Of a stretch of 40,531 bases of DNA, positions 33,334 to 40,531 are shown one piece after another. A program made the position numbers and the translations under genes. The stretch covers positions 1-40,531 of the forward strand of contig NZ_POUD01000056.1 of NCBI RefSeq assembly GCF_003236395.1. The letters are read 5' to 3'. The notes below the pieces were generated by a model, which was given only the letters and a program-made list of their open reading frames with translations, ran no database searches and had not been told where the DNA came from. The DNA comes from Nonomuraea aridisoli. Its GTDB lineage: Bacteria > Actinomycetota > Actinomycetes > Streptosporangiales > Streptosporangiaceae. Position 1 is the first letter of the stretch; each line of letters begins with the position of its first letter.

Positions 33334-33993
33334 TCACCCGGATCCGGCGGTCCTGGCCGCCCGCCCCCGCAGGAACGCCCTGGCCGCCATCACGACGCAG
33401 GCCGTACCGAGCAGCAGACCCCACAGGACGTCGCTGAGGAAGTGCATGCCCCGGTACACGCGCGCGAACGCGACCGCCGGCGGGACGGCGGCGGCGAGCG
33501 CCCAGATCACCACCCGGAGCGCCGGGGATCGCACGCGCGCGGTCAGGACGAGCGCCACGCCGCAGTAGAACGCGACGGCGGCGCTGACGTGTCCCGACGG
33601 GAAGCTGGAGGTGGGCGGGGCCTCGTCGAGGTGCGGGACCGGCGGCCGGCGTCGCCCGACCGCCCCCGTGGTGGCCAGGAACACCAGCGACTGGCTCCAG
33701 ACCGCCGCGATCAGGAAGATCGACTCGCGCCACCGCCGATGCACGAACCGGAAGACGACCGCAGCGAGCGCGGTGAGCGCCACGATGTACGGGGTGTCCG
33801 ACAGGCTGCTGGGGACGTCGGTCAGGTCGTTCCACAACGGGGTGCGGCCGGCCGCCAGGGCCCGGTTCAGCTCGGCCTCGCCGGCCAGGCGGGCGAAGAT
33901 CGCCTCGCCGAGGCCGTACGTGAGCCCGGCCATCAGCAACATCGGGCATAACAACGTCAGCGCGTAGTACTTCACATGATCAGGTCCGGTCAC
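33334..33993 (-). CDS. PAP2-family phosphatase, membrane bound (second of a tandem pair)
   Basis: A 219-residue integral membrane phosphatase with about six helices, acting on lipid phosphates such as phosphatidate or undecaprenyl diphosphate. The three catalytic motifs are visible: GAVGRRRPP (K/R-x6-RP), SFPSGHVSAAV (PSGH) and ARVYRGMHFLSDVLWG (SR-x5-H-x3-D). The GTG at 33993 follows GGTGGAGG by six bases and overlaps the upstream PAP2 gene by 14 bases, so the two are coupled. A longer frame upstream is basic, non-membrane sequence. The acidic/Pro loop RRRPPVPHLDEAPPTSS between motifs 1 and 2 faces outward. Confidence 0.9.
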   Translation of the reverse strand: MTGPDHVKYYALTLLCPMLLMAGLTYGLGEAIFARLAGEAELNRALAAGRTPLWNDLTDVPSSLSDTPYIVALTALAAVVFRFVHRRWRESIFLIAAVWSQSLVFLATTGAVGRRRPPVPHLDEAPPTSSFPSGHVSAAVAFYCGVALVLTARVRSPALRVVIWALAAAVPPAVAFARVYRGMHFLSDVLWGLLLGTACVVMAARAFLRGRAARTAGSG

Positions 33994-34702
33994 GCACGGC
34001 CTCCACCGACTCGGGCTCCACTCCTTCGGCCAGCGGGGCGGCGGGTCTGCGCCCCTGCTCGCGCCGCCACGTCTCGAACGCCGCCGTTGTCGCGGCGACC
34101 ACGGCCACCCCCAGCACGACGCCGGCGACCGCGTCACTCACCCAGTGCACCCCCAGCGCGACCCGCGTGTACGCCACCGACAGCGCCAGAAACCACGCGA
34201 CGCACCAGGCCACCCGCCGCCACCAGCGGGGCAGCGCGGGCAGCAGGAGCAGGACGATCACGCCCGCGCCGATCGTCGCGTTGACCGCGTGGCCCGACGG
34301 GAAGGAGTCGCCGGGCGCGAGCGCGACGGGGTCGGGCAGGTGCGGCCTGGCCCGGGCGACGACGATCTTCAGTACGAGGGCGAGCAACCCGCCCACGGTG
34401 ATCGTCGTGACCGCCCAGGCGGCCAGCCGCGCGGCGCCCTTGTTCAGCAGCCAGACGGCGTACGCGACGACCGCGATGCGCCACGGCCACGGCCCGAACA
34501 GGTCCGTCCACACGATGAGCACCCGGGTCACACCGGGGTTCTCCAGCGCGTACGCGTGCAGGTCCGCGGCGACGCGCAGGTCGAGGTCGTTGACCGGCAT
34601 CCGGGCGACGACCAGCAGCAGCCCGAACGGGATCATGACGAGCGCCACCGCGACGCTCGCCATCGCCAGCCTCAGCCCGAGCCGCCCTTCCTCGCTCCGC
34701 AT
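33980..34702 (-). CDS. PAP2-family phosphatase, membrane bound (first of a tandem pair)
   Basis: A 240-residue membrane phosphatase with the three PAP2 motifs: KIVVARARP, DSFPSGHAVNA and YTRVALGVHWVSDAVAG (catalytic His in GVHW). Hydrophobic segments begin at residue 12 (MASVAVALVMIPFGLLLVVA), and the periplasmic loop NDLDLRVAADLHAYALENPGV is typical of the bacterial YodM/PgpB-like branch. A polar tail of about 35 residues (RREQGRRPAAPLAEGVEPES) is cytoplasmic. It is only distantly similar to the downstream copy, so this is an old duplication or two distinct subfamilies. Substrates are probably lipid phosphates of envelope metabolism. Confidence 0.9.
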   Translation of the reverse strand: MRSEEGRLGLRLAMASVAVALVMIPFGLLLVVARMPVNDLDLRVAADLHAYALENPGVTRVLIVWTDLFGPWPWRIAVVAYAVWLLNKGAARLAAWAVTTITVGGLLALVLKIVVARARPHLPDPVALAPGDSFPSGHAVNATIGAGVIVLLLLPALPRWWRRVAWCVAWFLALSVAYTRVALGVHWVSDAVAGVVLGVAVVAATTAAFETWRREQGRRPAAPLAEGVEPESVEAVRDRT

Positions 34703-34795
34703 TCCGCCACGGCTTCCCCGGCGCGCGGAAAGGATTCCTGCCGATCGGCCCGGCGCAGCGTCCGCCGCGATGAGCAGGACGACCGGTCCTCAGGG

Positions 34796-35569
34796 TTACG
34801 TGTCGCTTCGGGAGCCGGTGAAGTAGGCGGCGCTCTCCGCGTCCGCCGGGTAGTACGACTCGATCGAGATCTCGTCCAGGGTGATGTCCATGGGGGTGCC
34901 GAACGTGGTGGTGGTCGAGAACAGCCGCACTTCTCGTCCGCCGAACCGGAAGATCATCGGGGTCGCCACCTCTGACGCGATCGGGTGGATCAGCTCCTCG
35001 GCGTCGGGCGCCAGCAACTCCTCGCAGATCGCGGTGAGCTCGGGGTCGGGGGCCGTGGCAAGCTGCCGCGTGATCCGAAGGCGCAGCAGCGAACGCACCT
35101 CCGTCAGATTGACGATGTGGGGAGCCAGCCCGCGTGGGTCCAGTCCGAGCCGCACCATGTTGATCGGCGGCCGCAGCAGGTCGGCGGCGATGCCGGTGAG
35201 GAACGGGCCGAGGGCGCGATTGCTCATCACGATGTTCCACCGGCGATCGATGACCAGCGCCGGGTACGGCTCGTGTGCGCGCAGCACCCTGGCGATCGCG
35301 TCCCAGGCTCCCGACAGCGCCTCCGCGTCGAGCGGGCGCTCGGCATAGCGGGGAGCGAACCCGGCGGCGAGCAGCAGCCGGTTGCGCTCACGCAACGGCA
35401 CGTCGAGTTGAGCGGCGAGCCGGAGGATCATGTCGGCACTCGGGTGGGACTTGCCGGTCTCCACCAGGCTGACGTGACGGGCCGAGACGTCGGCGGCGAT
35501 CGCGAGATCGAGCTGGCTGAGCCGCCGGCGATGCCGCCACTGCCGCAACAGTTCCCCGACCGAGTGCAT
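34796..35569 (-). CDS. XRE family regulator with MmyB-like ligand-binding domain
   Basis: A 257-residue regulator. Residues 1-62 are a Cro/C1 helix-turn-helix (VGELLRQWRHRRRLSQLDLAI, then AADVSARHVSLVETGKSHPSADMIL). Residues 85-250 resemble the MmyB ligand-binding domain (YPALVIDRRWNIVMSNRALG, PPINMVRLGLDPRGLAPHIVNL). This is a different subgroup from the XRE gene at 12271, lacking its RTPGLRREE motif. It is divergent from the SnoaL-like gene, and a near-perfect 17-base palindrome lies between them, making that gene its probable target. The start is the ATG at 35569. Confidence 0.88.
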   Translation of the reverse strand: MHSVGELLRQWRHRRRLSQLDLAIAADVSARHVSLVETGKSHPSADMILRLAAQLDVPLRERNRLLLAAGFAPRYAERPLDAEALSGAWDAIARVLRAHEPYPALVIDRRWNIVMSNRALGPFLTGIAADLLRPPINMVRLGLDPRGLAPHIVNLTEVRSLLRLRITRQLATAPDPELTAICEELLAPDAEELIHPIASEVATPMIFRFGGREVRLFSTTTTFGTPMDITLDEISIESYYPADAESAAYFTGSRSDT

Positions 35570-35604
35570 GGCCGCCGATGCTACTCCTCCAGGAGCCGGA
35601 CGCC

Positions 35605-35621
35605 ATGAAATGCCACTTCAT
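35605..35621. promoter_or_regulatory. Candidate XRE operator palindrome
   Basis: ATGAAATGCCACTTCAT is symmetric at all but three positions (ATGAA/TTCAT arms, inner TG/CA). It lies between the divergent XRE gene (start 35569) and SnoaL-like gene (start about 35674). Confidence 0.5.
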
Positions 35622-35673
35622 CGACAACCCTCACGAACGGCAGGAACACTGCTGACCTGTGACCGCTTACAAC

Positions 35674-36063
35674 ATGACCACAGACAACAAGAACATCGTC
35701 CAGGGAGCGCTGACGGCGTTGGTCGCGACCGGCGACGTCGACGCGCTCGCGTCACTGCTGAGCGACGACTTCGTCCATCACCGGCCGGACGCGACCTCGA
35801 AGACCAAGGCGGAATGGCTCGCCGCCGTAGGCGCCGCGCTCGTCCCGCTCGGCGGCATGCAGGTCGAGATCCAGCACGTGCTGGCCGACGGCGATCACGT
35901 CGTGATGCACTCGAAACGCCGGCTGCCCGGCGCCGGGCCGGAGATCGCGGTCGTCGACATCTGGCGGCTCGACGAGGGGCTGATCGCCGAGGCATGGGAG
36001 ATCATCGAGCCGGTGACCCAGGCGGCCGCCAACCTGACGTGGTGGGAATCCGCTGATCACTGA
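35674..36063 (+). CDS. SnoaL-like (NTF2-fold) protein
   Basis: A 129-residue single-domain alpha+beta barrel protein of the SnoaL/NTF2-like group, which includes polyketide cyclases, isomerases and many uncharacterised stress proteins. Recognisable parts are NIVQGALTALVATGDVDALASLLSDDFVHHRP at the N-terminus, VQIQHVLADGDHVVMHSK-like strands (VEIQHVLADGDHVVMHSKRR) and VVDIWRLDEGLIAEAWEIIEP near the end. The ATG at 35674 is favoured (MTTDNKNIV); the GTG at 35659 is an alternative, and neither has a strong ribosome site. The enzyme activity is unknown. Control by the divergent XRE regulator is likely from position. Confidence 0.85.
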   Translation: MTTDNKNIVQGALTALVATGDVDALASLLSDDFVHHRPDATSKTKAEWLAAVGAALVPLGGMQVEIQHVLADGDHVVMHSKRRLPGAGPEIAVVDIWRLDEGLIAEAWEIIEPVTQAAANLTWWESADH

Positions 36064-36113
36064 CCCGGCCACGAACCCGGGGCCGTCGACCGTGGACATC
36101 GAGGATGCCCCAC

Positions 36114-36135
36114 CGCCCGGCCCGGCGGCCGGGCG
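36114..36135. terminator. Hairpin terminator after the SnoaL-like gene
   Basis: CGCCCGGCC (36114-36122) and GGCCGGGCG (36127-36135) form a perfect 9-bp stem with a CGGC loop, 50 bases after the stop. Confidence 0.7.
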
Positions 36136-36274
36136 AACACCGCCATCATGCCGCGACTTCGAGAAATCGGCGGTAGGACTTTGCCGGAGCCGCTGTTGGT
36201 TCCCGAGCGCCGGCTGCGATGGATCGGGTCGGTCCGTAGGCCGCTCGGGATGAGGGCGAGGTAGCGCCGCCACG

Positions 36275-36379
36275 GCGCACGAAATAACCGTCAAAGGCAT
36301 CGCCGCCGAGCCGGCCGTCGACCGGTCAGTGGCGTCGCGGATGGTCGGTCGAATGCGCTACCTCGTCACCCGTCCTCAC
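36275..36379 (+). pseudogene. Possible MarR-type helix-turn-helix scrap
   Basis: In an otherwise gene-free stretch (36064-36408), one frame reads AHEITVKGIAAEPAVDRSVA, then SRMVGRMRYLVTRPHP, resembling the recognition helix and wing start of MarR regulators (I-x-x-L-A-x-x-L-G-V-D-x-S-x-A-S-R). There is no start, no body and no continuation, so it is at best a remnant. The rest of the stretch shows nothing but the terminator hairpin. Confidence 0.3.
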
Positions 36380-36408
36380 CCAGCGATGCCGCCGCCTCCT
36401 CGACCGGT

Positions 36409-38097
36409 TCACCGGGTGGTGACCTCCCGGAGGTGCTGGGTGGCGTACGAGCCCCACGGGCTCCACCGCCCCGGACGGGCGCCCAGCCGGTGCAGGGCGC
36501 GTCGTACGGCGAGGTCGGGGATGAAGACGTCGGGGTCGCCGAAGGCGCGCATGAGCACGAGGGCCGCCGCACGCGACCCCAACCCCGGCAGGCCGAGCAG
36601 ACCCTCGCGGACCTCGCGGGGATCAGCCCCGGCGTCGAGCACGACCTCGCCCTTCTCGAGCGCCTCGACAAGGGCGAGGAACGTGCGAGCACGCTCCGCC
36701 GCCCCCGCTCCGCGACCCTCCGCACACCGCGGGCCGGAGCCGCGAGCCGCCTGCGGGACCGGGATCAAGGATGCCGTGGTCGCCGGGTCCTGGGTCCTCC
36801 GCGCGTCCCAGGAGGCCGCGGCCGCCGGATCGGGATCGTGAGGTGCCTGCGGGCCCCATGACGTCGGCGCTGTCGGGCCGGGGCCAGGGGCCGTCCGCGG
36901 GAGGGAAGAAGCCGGTGCCGTGTGAGGCGCCTGCGGGATCCGAGAGTCCGGGTTGGGGGCGCAGGGCGGCTGCCGGGCCCAGCAGGCCAGCGCGGGCAGG
37001 TCGGGGAACGTGTGCGTCACCTGTCCCACCGGGATGACCAGTGGGCGGCCGTGGGCCGCGACCAGGTCAGAGAGGCGGGCGCGGGCACGTTCGGCGGGGA
37101 CGCGGCGGGACAACACGGTGCGGACGGCCAGTTCGGCGGGATCGGGGTGGCCGGGGACGCGCAGGCCCGGGCGGGCGGCGACGAGCGGTCCGAGCACCGG
37201 GTCCGCGCCGAGGAAGGCGTCGATGGCCCGCTGGTCGGCGTCAAGGTCGAGCAGCCTGCGGCAGCGCCGCACGGCCGCCGTCAGATCGCGCACGTCCTCC
37301 AGCCGGATCTCGCAGGCCACGTACGGCGCGGACGGGACGTGCCGCAACGCGACCACGCCCGTGCCGTGCGGCAGCCGCAACGACCTGCGGTACGTGCCCT
37401 CGGTGTACTCCTCGATCCCGGGCACCGCGTCGCGGCCGAGGCGGCGCAGCAGCGCGGGCACGTCCATCGGCGGCCGGTACGGCAGCCGCAGCGCGATCAC
37501 GCCCGGCGCGTGCGGCAGATGATCGGGCCGGCCGGACTGTCGCAGCCGGGTGGGCGTGGTGGCGTAGATCTGCCGGATGGTGTCGTTGAACTGCCGGATG
37601 CTGGCGAACCCGGCGGCGAAGGCGACGTCGCTGACCGGCAAATCGGTGCACCCCAGCAGCGTGCGGGCCGTCTGCGCCCGCTGGGCCCGGGCCAGCGCCT
37701 GCGGTCCCGCCCCGACCTCGGCCGTCAGCAGGCGGTGCAGGTGCCGTTCGCTGTAGCCGAGCCGCGCGGCCAGGCCCGCCACGCCCTCCCTGTCGACGAG
37801 CCCGTCGGCGATCAGCCGCATCGCGCGGGCGACGAGGTCCCCGCGGGCGTTCCACTCGGGTGAGCCGGGAGCGGCGTCAGGACGGCACCTCTTGCACGCC
37901 CGGAAGCCGTTGACCTGGGCCGCCGCCGCAGTGGGGAACAAGCGCACGTTCCGCCGGTGGGGCATGACGGCCGGGCAGCTCGGGCGGCAGTAGATGCCCG
38001 TGGTGGTCACCGCGACGTAGAACCACCCGTCGAAGCGGGGGTCGCGGCTGCGCATCGCCGCGTAGACGGCCTCCTCGTCAACCATCCCTGCCAGCAT
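36409..38097 (-). CDS. Ada-AlkA fusion: Ada-type regulator with 3-methyladenine DNA glycosylase domain
   Basis: A 562-residue DNA-repair protein. Residues 15-75 are the Ada methylphosphotriester domain with the zinc-binding cysteines in IYCRPSC (C37, C41) and ACKRC (C68, C71). Residues 85-190 are an AraC-type helix-turn-helix pair (LAARLGYSERHLHRLLTAEVG, VAFAAGFASIRQFNDTIR). Residues 198-310 are the AlkA N-terminal domain, and 318-371 plus 466-562 the HhH-GPD glycosylase (LLGLPGLGSRAAALVLMRA and PDLAVRRAL, with D528 the likely catalytic Asp). About 94 Pro/Ala-rich residues (372-465) interrupt the glycosylase domain. The ATG at 38097 is used; the ATG at 38085 (MVDEEAVYAAM) is also possible. 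It is divergent from an MFS exporter gene. Confidence 0.9.
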   Translation of the reverse strand: MLAGMVDEEAVYAAMRSRDPRFDGWFYVAVTTTGIYCRPSCPAVMPHRRNVRLFPTAAAAQVNGFRACKRCRPDAAPGSPEWNARGDLVARAMRLIADGLVDREGVAGLAARLGYSERHLHRLLTAEVGAGPQALARAQRAQTARTLLGCTDLPVSDVAFAAGFASIRQFNDTIRQIYATTPTRLRQSGRPDHLPHAPGVIALRLPYRPPMDVPALLRRLGRDAVPGIEEYTEGTYRRSLRLPHGTGVVALRHVPSAPYVACEIRLEDVRDLTAAVRRCRRLLDLDADQRAIDAFLGADPVLGPLVAARPGLRVPGHPDPAELAVRTVLSRRVPAERARARLSDLVAAHGRPLVIPVGQVTHTFPDLPALACWARQPPCAPNPDSRIPQAPHTAPASSLPRTAPGPGPTAPTSWGPQAPHDPDPAAAASWDARRTQDPATTASLIPVPQAARGSGPRCAEGRGAGAAERARTFLALVEALEKGEVVLDAGADPREVREGLLGLPGLGSRAAALVLMRAFGDPDVFIPDLAVRRALHRLGARPGRWSPWGSYATQHLREVTTR

Positions 38098-38300
38098 GCC
38101 AGCCGCTCACCGCGGGAGACCGGCGGGCATCGGACATCGACGCCTCGATACCTGGGAACACCGGACCGTTCGCCTGCCAGGGCGTCGGCGGCTCGACGGG
38201 CCGTTGTCGGGTCGCTCGTTTCGCCAGGTGTCGGAGGTCGGTGGCTTGACGGCCGATGGCCGCCAGCGTTGGGCGGGGCGTCCCCGTCAGGCTGGCGCGC

Positions 38301-39566
38301 ATGCCTGTTGTCGATGATCTTTCGCGCGGCCGGTCGGGCGTCTACCGGCGTACGCTCGCCGGCCGCGACTTCCGCCTGTTGTGGATCGGCTCGTCACTGT
38401 CGCTGGTCGGCGACGGGATGACGTTCGTGGCTTTGACCTGGATCATGCTGTCCCAGCCGGGCGGGACCCGGCAGTTGGGGCTGCTGACCGTCTGTTACAC
38501 GCTGCCGGTCTTCGTCGGCGGGTTGCTCGCGGGGCCGGTCCTGGACCGGTTCGACAAGCGGCACGTGCTGGCCGCCGACAGCGTGGTGCGCGGGCTGGCC
38601 ATGGCGTCCGTGCCGGTCGCCGCGTGGCTCGGGGAGGTGCCCGCGGCGCTGCCGTTCGTCGTCGCGGCGGTGTACGGGCTGTTCAAGATGGTGCCGCTGG
38701 CCGGGTTTCCCGCGGCGATCCCTGACCTGGTCGCGCCCGAGCACCGGGACGCGGCCAACGCGCTGGAGTCGTTGAGCTTCAGCGTGGCCGGGATGATCGG
38801 TCCCGCTCTGGGCGGTCTGCTGATCGGCGTGGCCGGGGGTGAGGTCGTGCTCGCGTTCGACGCGCTGACGTACGCGGTGCTCGCCGTCACGGCCCTGTGC
38901 GTCCGCCGCCCCCTGAAGCCGGACGCCTCCACCGTCGGCCGCCCCCTCAAGACAGAAGCCGCCGCGCGCCGGTTCATGGGGACGTGCGGCGGTGTGCGCG
39001 TGTTGCTACGGGATCCGGTGCTGGCGGCCACCACGGCGGCGTTCATGGCGTTCAACGTCGCCATGGGCATGCTGCTCGTCGCCGGGCCCTGGCTGGCCAA
39101 GAATCAGTTGTCCGGCGGCCCGAGCGCCCTCGGCCTGGTGCTGGCCGCGATGGCGGCCGGTGAGCTGGCCGGAGCGGCCGCCGCCGGAGCCCGGCAGCCG
39201 CGGGGCCGCCCGGTCGTCGCCATCGCCGTGGTGCAACTCGTCGCCGCGACCGGTTTCCTGGCGGTGGCGCTCGCGCCGCACGCCCCTGCCGTCGCCGCCG
39301 GTTACCTGGTGATCGGGCTGTTCAGCGCCCCGATGACCGTCTGGGCGCAGTCGTTGCGCATGGCGCGCATTCCCGCGCCGCTGCGCGGCCGGGGCTTCGC
39401 GATCCTCCGCACGCTCATGCAGGCCACCCCGCCCCTCGGCGCCGCCTGCGTCACCCCGCTGATCGATTCGGGACGGCTCCTCCCGGCCGCCCTGGCCATG
39501 GCGCTCACCGCGGCGCTGCCCGCCGTCGCGTTGCTCGCGTTCGCCCTGCGGGCGAGCCGATGCTGA
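38301..39566 (+). CDS. MFS exporter, MFS_3/EntS-like
   Basis: A 421-residue membrane protein with 12 helices of the MFS_3 group, which exports siderophores, macrolides or other metabolites. The N-terminus YRRTLAGRDFRLLWIGSSLSLVGDGMTFVALTW is diagnostic. LLAGPVLDRFDKRHVLAADSVVRGLAMA is motif A, and DLVAPEHRDAANALESLSFSVAGMIGPALGGLLIG is the NAA/G-P-x-x-GG segment. The ATG at 38301 was chosen over a 45-base extension; CAGGCT ends seven bases before it, so a leaderless mRNA is possible. It is divergent from the Ada-AlkA gene (203 bases). The substrate is unknown. Confidence 0.88.
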   Translation: MPVVDDLSRGRSGVYRRTLAGRDFRLLWIGSSLSLVGDGMTFVALTWIMLSQPGGTRQLGLLTVCYTLPVFVGGLLAGPVLDRFDKRHVLAADSVVRGLAMASVPVAAWLGEVPAALPFVVAAVYGLFKMVPLAGFPAAIPDLVAPEHRDAANALESLSFSVAGMIGPALGGLLIGVAGGEVVLAFDALTYAVLAVTALCVRRPLKPDASTVGRPLKTEAAARRFMGTCGGVRVLLRDPVLAATTAAFMAFNVAMGMLLVAGPWLAKNQLSGGPSALGLVLAAMAAGELAGAAAAGARQPRGRPVVAIAVVQLVAATGFLAVALAPHAPAVAAGYLVIGLFSAPMTVWAQSLRMARIPAPLRGRGFAILRTLMQATPPLGAACVTPLIDSGRLLPAALAMALTAALPAVALLAFALRASRC

Positions 39567-39595
39567 TCGCGAGCAAACGCCGGCGCGTACGTCCT

Positions 39596-39622
39596 GCGGG
39601 TGAGCGGGCGACGTTCACCCGC
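39596..39622. terminator. Hairpin after the MFS exporter gene
   Basis: GCGGGTGA (39596-39603) and TCACCCGC (39615-39622) form a perfect 8-bp stem with an 11-base loop between convergent reading frames. Confidence 0.55.
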
Positions 39623-40216
39623 CGGCGCGAACCAGGGCCCGTCGGCGGGCGAACACCCGGGCCGTCACCGCTGCCACCGCCAGGGCCATGAGCCTGCCCG
39701 GCAGGGCGGAATAGTACGGCGTGCTCTGACTGGTGTGGTCGTAGTGCCGGGGGCCGACGGCCGCGTACACCGACCAGATCAGCAGCGGGCCCGACACACC
39801 CGCGGCGATCCCCGCGTCCCGGCTGCCCGTCCGCCGGGCCGCCAAGGCCGCGACCACCGCCACACGGCGACGGGCATGACCAGCGTCAGCAACGGCCACG
39901 ACGGCTCGGCGTCGGCCGCGTCCAGCACCTCCTGGGCCGTACGGATCAGGACGAACCCGGCGAGCCCCATCCCTGCCTCTGCGTGCCGGAGTGCGACGAC
40001 CCGGGCGCCGCGCCGATGCCGCCGCCGGCCAGCGACGCCACCAGCGCCACGGCCGCCGGTTCGCCCGTCGCCTGGAGTGCCTGCTCATACTGCACCGCGC
40101 CTGCCGTCACCGCGCACCCGAGCCAGGCGGCGAGCGGCACCGCGAGGAACCCGGCCCGCCCGCCGGGCAGCCGGCGCGACGATCACGGCCACGATGACGA
40201 CTCGCTTGTTCCGCAT
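39615..40216 (-). pseudogene. Broken multi-helix membrane protein of unknown family
   Basis: A membrane-protein gene that can be followed only through four frames. ATG 40216 starts MRNKRVVIVAVIVA; after a shift near 40165 comes GRAGFLAVPLAAWLGCAVTAGAVQYEQALQ and ATGEPAAVALVASLAGGGIGAAPG; after a shift near 39970, MGLAGFVLIRTAQEVLDAAD and SWPLLTLVMPVAVWRW; after one near 39860, AGIAAGVSGPLLIWSVYAAVGPR and SALPGRLMALAVAAVTARVFARRRALV. Together these give five or six hydrophobic segments. At least three frameshifts in 600 bases argue for a pseudogene. I do not recognise the family. Confidence 0.6.
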
Positions 40217-40531
40217 CCGCCCACGAAATCATGAAATGTACGGCTCGGCAGGGAAGTGCGGCACCTGCGGCGTATGCGCTGGAGGAGTGTCGACCCGCGG
40301 GAAATGCGGCCTGGCAGGGAAAGCCGAGCCCCCGCCGCAGACGGCTTGGTGGAGAGCATCGGAGGCGCCGGGGTGCACCGTGATCGGATGTCCACTGGTG
40401 CGGACGTGCCCAGGGCCGCCTCCCACGGTGCCGAGAGCAGCTCGGTCCCGCGGCGTGGACGGTTGGGTGCGGAGGGGCGAACCGCGGCGTGGCGGGGAAG
40501 TGGTGAGCCGGGGCGGTCAGGGGGTGTGGAG
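40217..40531. other. Terminal 315 bases without a recognisable gene
   Basis: Short open frames here are Arg/Pro-rich and unsupported. The last 100 bases are G-rich. No hairpin, repeat or conserved motif stands out; a gene may begin beyond the window edge. Confidence 0.4.

Overview
The window is very GC-rich, strongly codon-biased DNA with several GTG starts, at least one probably leaderless gene, biotin acyl-CoA carboxylase genes with an epsilon subunit, MmyB-type XRE regulators and IS4/IS701-type transposase remnants. This points to a filamentous actinomycete chromosome arm (Streptosporangiaceae such as Nonomuraea would fit; inference from gene style only). No rRNA, tRNA or CRISPR array was seen.

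Layout. 1-150: tail of an IS4-type transposase. 283-1290: autoregulated-looking PadR regulator with two paralogous DUF1048 genes. 1364-1831: GNAT acetyltransferase. 1897-3025 (minus): TetR regulator and an unknown partner, divergent from 3114-6588: acyl-CoA carboxylase beta, epsilon and alpha (biotin) subunits with 4-base overlaps. 6669-10324: two divergent MFS transporters sharing a long intergenic region. 10416-11435 (minus): secreted trypsin-like protease that seems to lack the normal catalytic serine. 11570-14254: a decay zone with a broken TetR gene, an FMN-reductase remnant and a frameshifted DsbA/FrnE gene, around one intact XRE regulator.

14351-27822 is the centrepiece: a carbohydrate island. 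A ROK regulator, a sugar-binding lipoprotein, two ABC permeases and a GH95 fucosidase/galactosidase lie on the minus strand; a GH36 alpha-galactosidase, a GDSL acetyl-esterase and a large secreted modular GH27 alpha-galactosidase lie on the plus strand. An acetylxylan-esterase gene within the minus operon is shattered by about five frame changes while its neighbours are intact. A common operator (core TTAAC-N3-GTTAA) with aligned promoter elements sits at 22226-22248 between the divergent operons and at 25147-25169 before GH27, so the two sites probably form one regulon under the ROK protein. The probable substrate is an acetylated plant polysaccharide or oligosaccharide with alpha-galactosyl and alpha-fucosyl or L-galactosyl side groups. 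No ATPase gene is present; it is presumably supplied in trans.

27846-28992 holds an IS701-type remnant, a hypothetical lipoprotein gene of lower GC and an RHS-like fragment whose stop overlaps the lipoprotein start. 29084-31162: NAD-dependent DNA ligase. 31303-33174: small membrane protein, Hsp20 and a CbpA-like DnaJ. 33334-34702: tandem PAP2 phosphatases. 34796-36063: XRE regulator divergent from a SnoaL-like gene. 36409-38097: Ada-AlkA fusion glycosylase with an odd Pro-rich insert. 38301-39566: MFS exporter. 39615-40216: broken membrane-protein gene. All coordinates and motifs were read by eye; family names come from recognised motifs, not database searches.
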